NCBI RefSeq assembly: GCF_938017615.1
Contig: NZ_CALIJA010000017.1
Span: forward strand, 1 to 13,845
From: an uncultured Campylobacter sp.
GTDB taxonomy: Bacteria > Campylobacterota > Campylobacteria > Campylobacterales > Campylobacteraceae
Length of the DNA stretch: 13,845 nt
Direction of reading: 5' to 3'
The notes beneath the pieces were generated by a model that saw only the letters and a program-made list of their open reading frames with translations, did no database searches and was not told the DNA's origin. The number at the start of each line of letters is the position of its first letter. Positions within the stretch are counted from its first letter, which is position 1. The translations under genes and the position numbers were made by a program. Of the stretch, positions 13,538 through 13,845 are shown piece after piece.

Positions 13538-13845
13538 ATTTTAAATTTATCCACGCGCGAGCAATAGCTATGAAAATTTATGACAAGCCGTAGCAAAGCA
13601 GCATAATGATCGCGCGAGTAGCAGCCGTAAAATGTACGCGTAGCGAAGCGGCGGCAACGAGTGTGCGAACAAGTGTGGGCAAACACAAAAAAATGAGCCC
13701 AACGTAAGCCCAAAAGACGAGCCGGACGCTTAAAATTTAACTCGCGATTTTAAAATCCGAAATTCTAAATCGCTCCGCCTAAATTTAGCTTATTTTTTAC
13801 ATAAAATTCGTAAAATTACAATTTTTAATTTACAAAAAAGGATGC
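13538..13845. other. Non-coding tail with a short imperfect direct repeat
   Basis: No supported gene was found in these 308 bases. Two copies of CGTAGCRAAGCRGC, at 13589-13602 and 13639-13652 (12 of 14 bases identical), lie in a GC-rich, purine-skewed stretch (13540-13735), and a shorter similar word lies near 13616-13626. This may be an intergenic repeat. From about 13737 on the sequence turns AT-rich and promoter-like. Confidence 0.35.
13811..13841 (+). promoter_or_regulatory. Probable promoter -10 and ribosome binding site of a gene starting at the window edge
   Basis: TAAAAT at 13811-13816 follows a long AT-rich, T-tract-containing stretch, and AAAAAAGG at 13834-13841 is a strong Shine-Dalgarno site. 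The ATG at 13842 abuts that site with no spacing, which is too close for initiation, so the true start codon is probably a few bases beyond the window. The gene itself cannot be seen. Confidence 0.45.

Noticed and set aside
13538..13556. Terminator after paralogue 2 at the TTAAATTTTAAATTTA palindrome
   Set aside because: Pure A/T palindrome of a type common across the window, with no GC stem.
13606..13707. 33-codon ORF in the terminal intergenic region
   Set aside because: No ribosome binding site, repeat-like sequence and no recognisable product.

Overview
This window looks like chromosomal DNA from a Campylobacter of the higher-GC kind (the C. gracilis / C. showae / C. rectus sort; the species cannot be settled from this sequence). 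Three things point there. AAATTT and AAAATTTTA words are very common, and Shine-Dalgarno sites are AAGG/AAAGG with several TTG starts. The order rodA (divergent), RluA-family pseudouridine synthase, flpA, trmB, ftsE, ftsX, M23/EnvC-like protein matches, as I remember it, the C. jejuni block Cj1282 to Cj1275c. No tRNA, rRNA, insertion sequence or CRISPR array was seen.

Layout. Positions 1-327 (minus) hold the N-terminal part of rodA, an elongation-type cell-wall polymerase. From 381 to 9380 (plus) nine genes are packed with short gaps or overlaps and are probably one operon: a pseudouridine synthase, the lipoprotein FlpA, the tRNA m7G methyltransferase TrmB, FtsE, FtsX, an EnvC-like protein with a degenerate LytM domain, a small Asn/Ser-rich repeat ORF, and a two-part ThrE-family exporter. 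From 9435 to 11730 there are two minus-strand genes: an AT-rich orphan membrane-anchored protein, and a PepSY-type membrane protein behind a good promoter and a Fur-box-like site. From 12083 to 13537 (plus) lie two tandem paralogous membrane proteins of unknown family. The last 300 bases are non-coding and end on the probable promoter and ribosome binding site of another gene.

How the genes fit together. FtsE, FtsX and the EnvC-like protein form a complete FtsEX-EnvC module: an ATPase and its membrane partner driving a coiled-coil periplasmic protein whose LytM domain lacks the zinc ligands, so it should activate an amidase rather than cut peptidoglycan. The upstream genes act on RNA (pseudouridine synthase, TrmB) and at the cell surface (FlpA).

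The most unusual signal is inside genes. The pseudouridine synthase carries an in-frame low-complexity insertion of about 244 residues and TrmB one of about 309 residues, each in a loop of an otherwise normal enzyme. The small ORF at 7654-8046 is made almost wholly of the same kind of DNA. All three are built from AT cores of the form RAATTY (AAATTT, GAATTT, AAATTC, GAATTC) separated by GC-rich spacers. RAATTY is the methylation motif that marks DNA for natural transformation in C. jejuni, so these regions may be expanding coding repeats or dense uptake-motif clusters.
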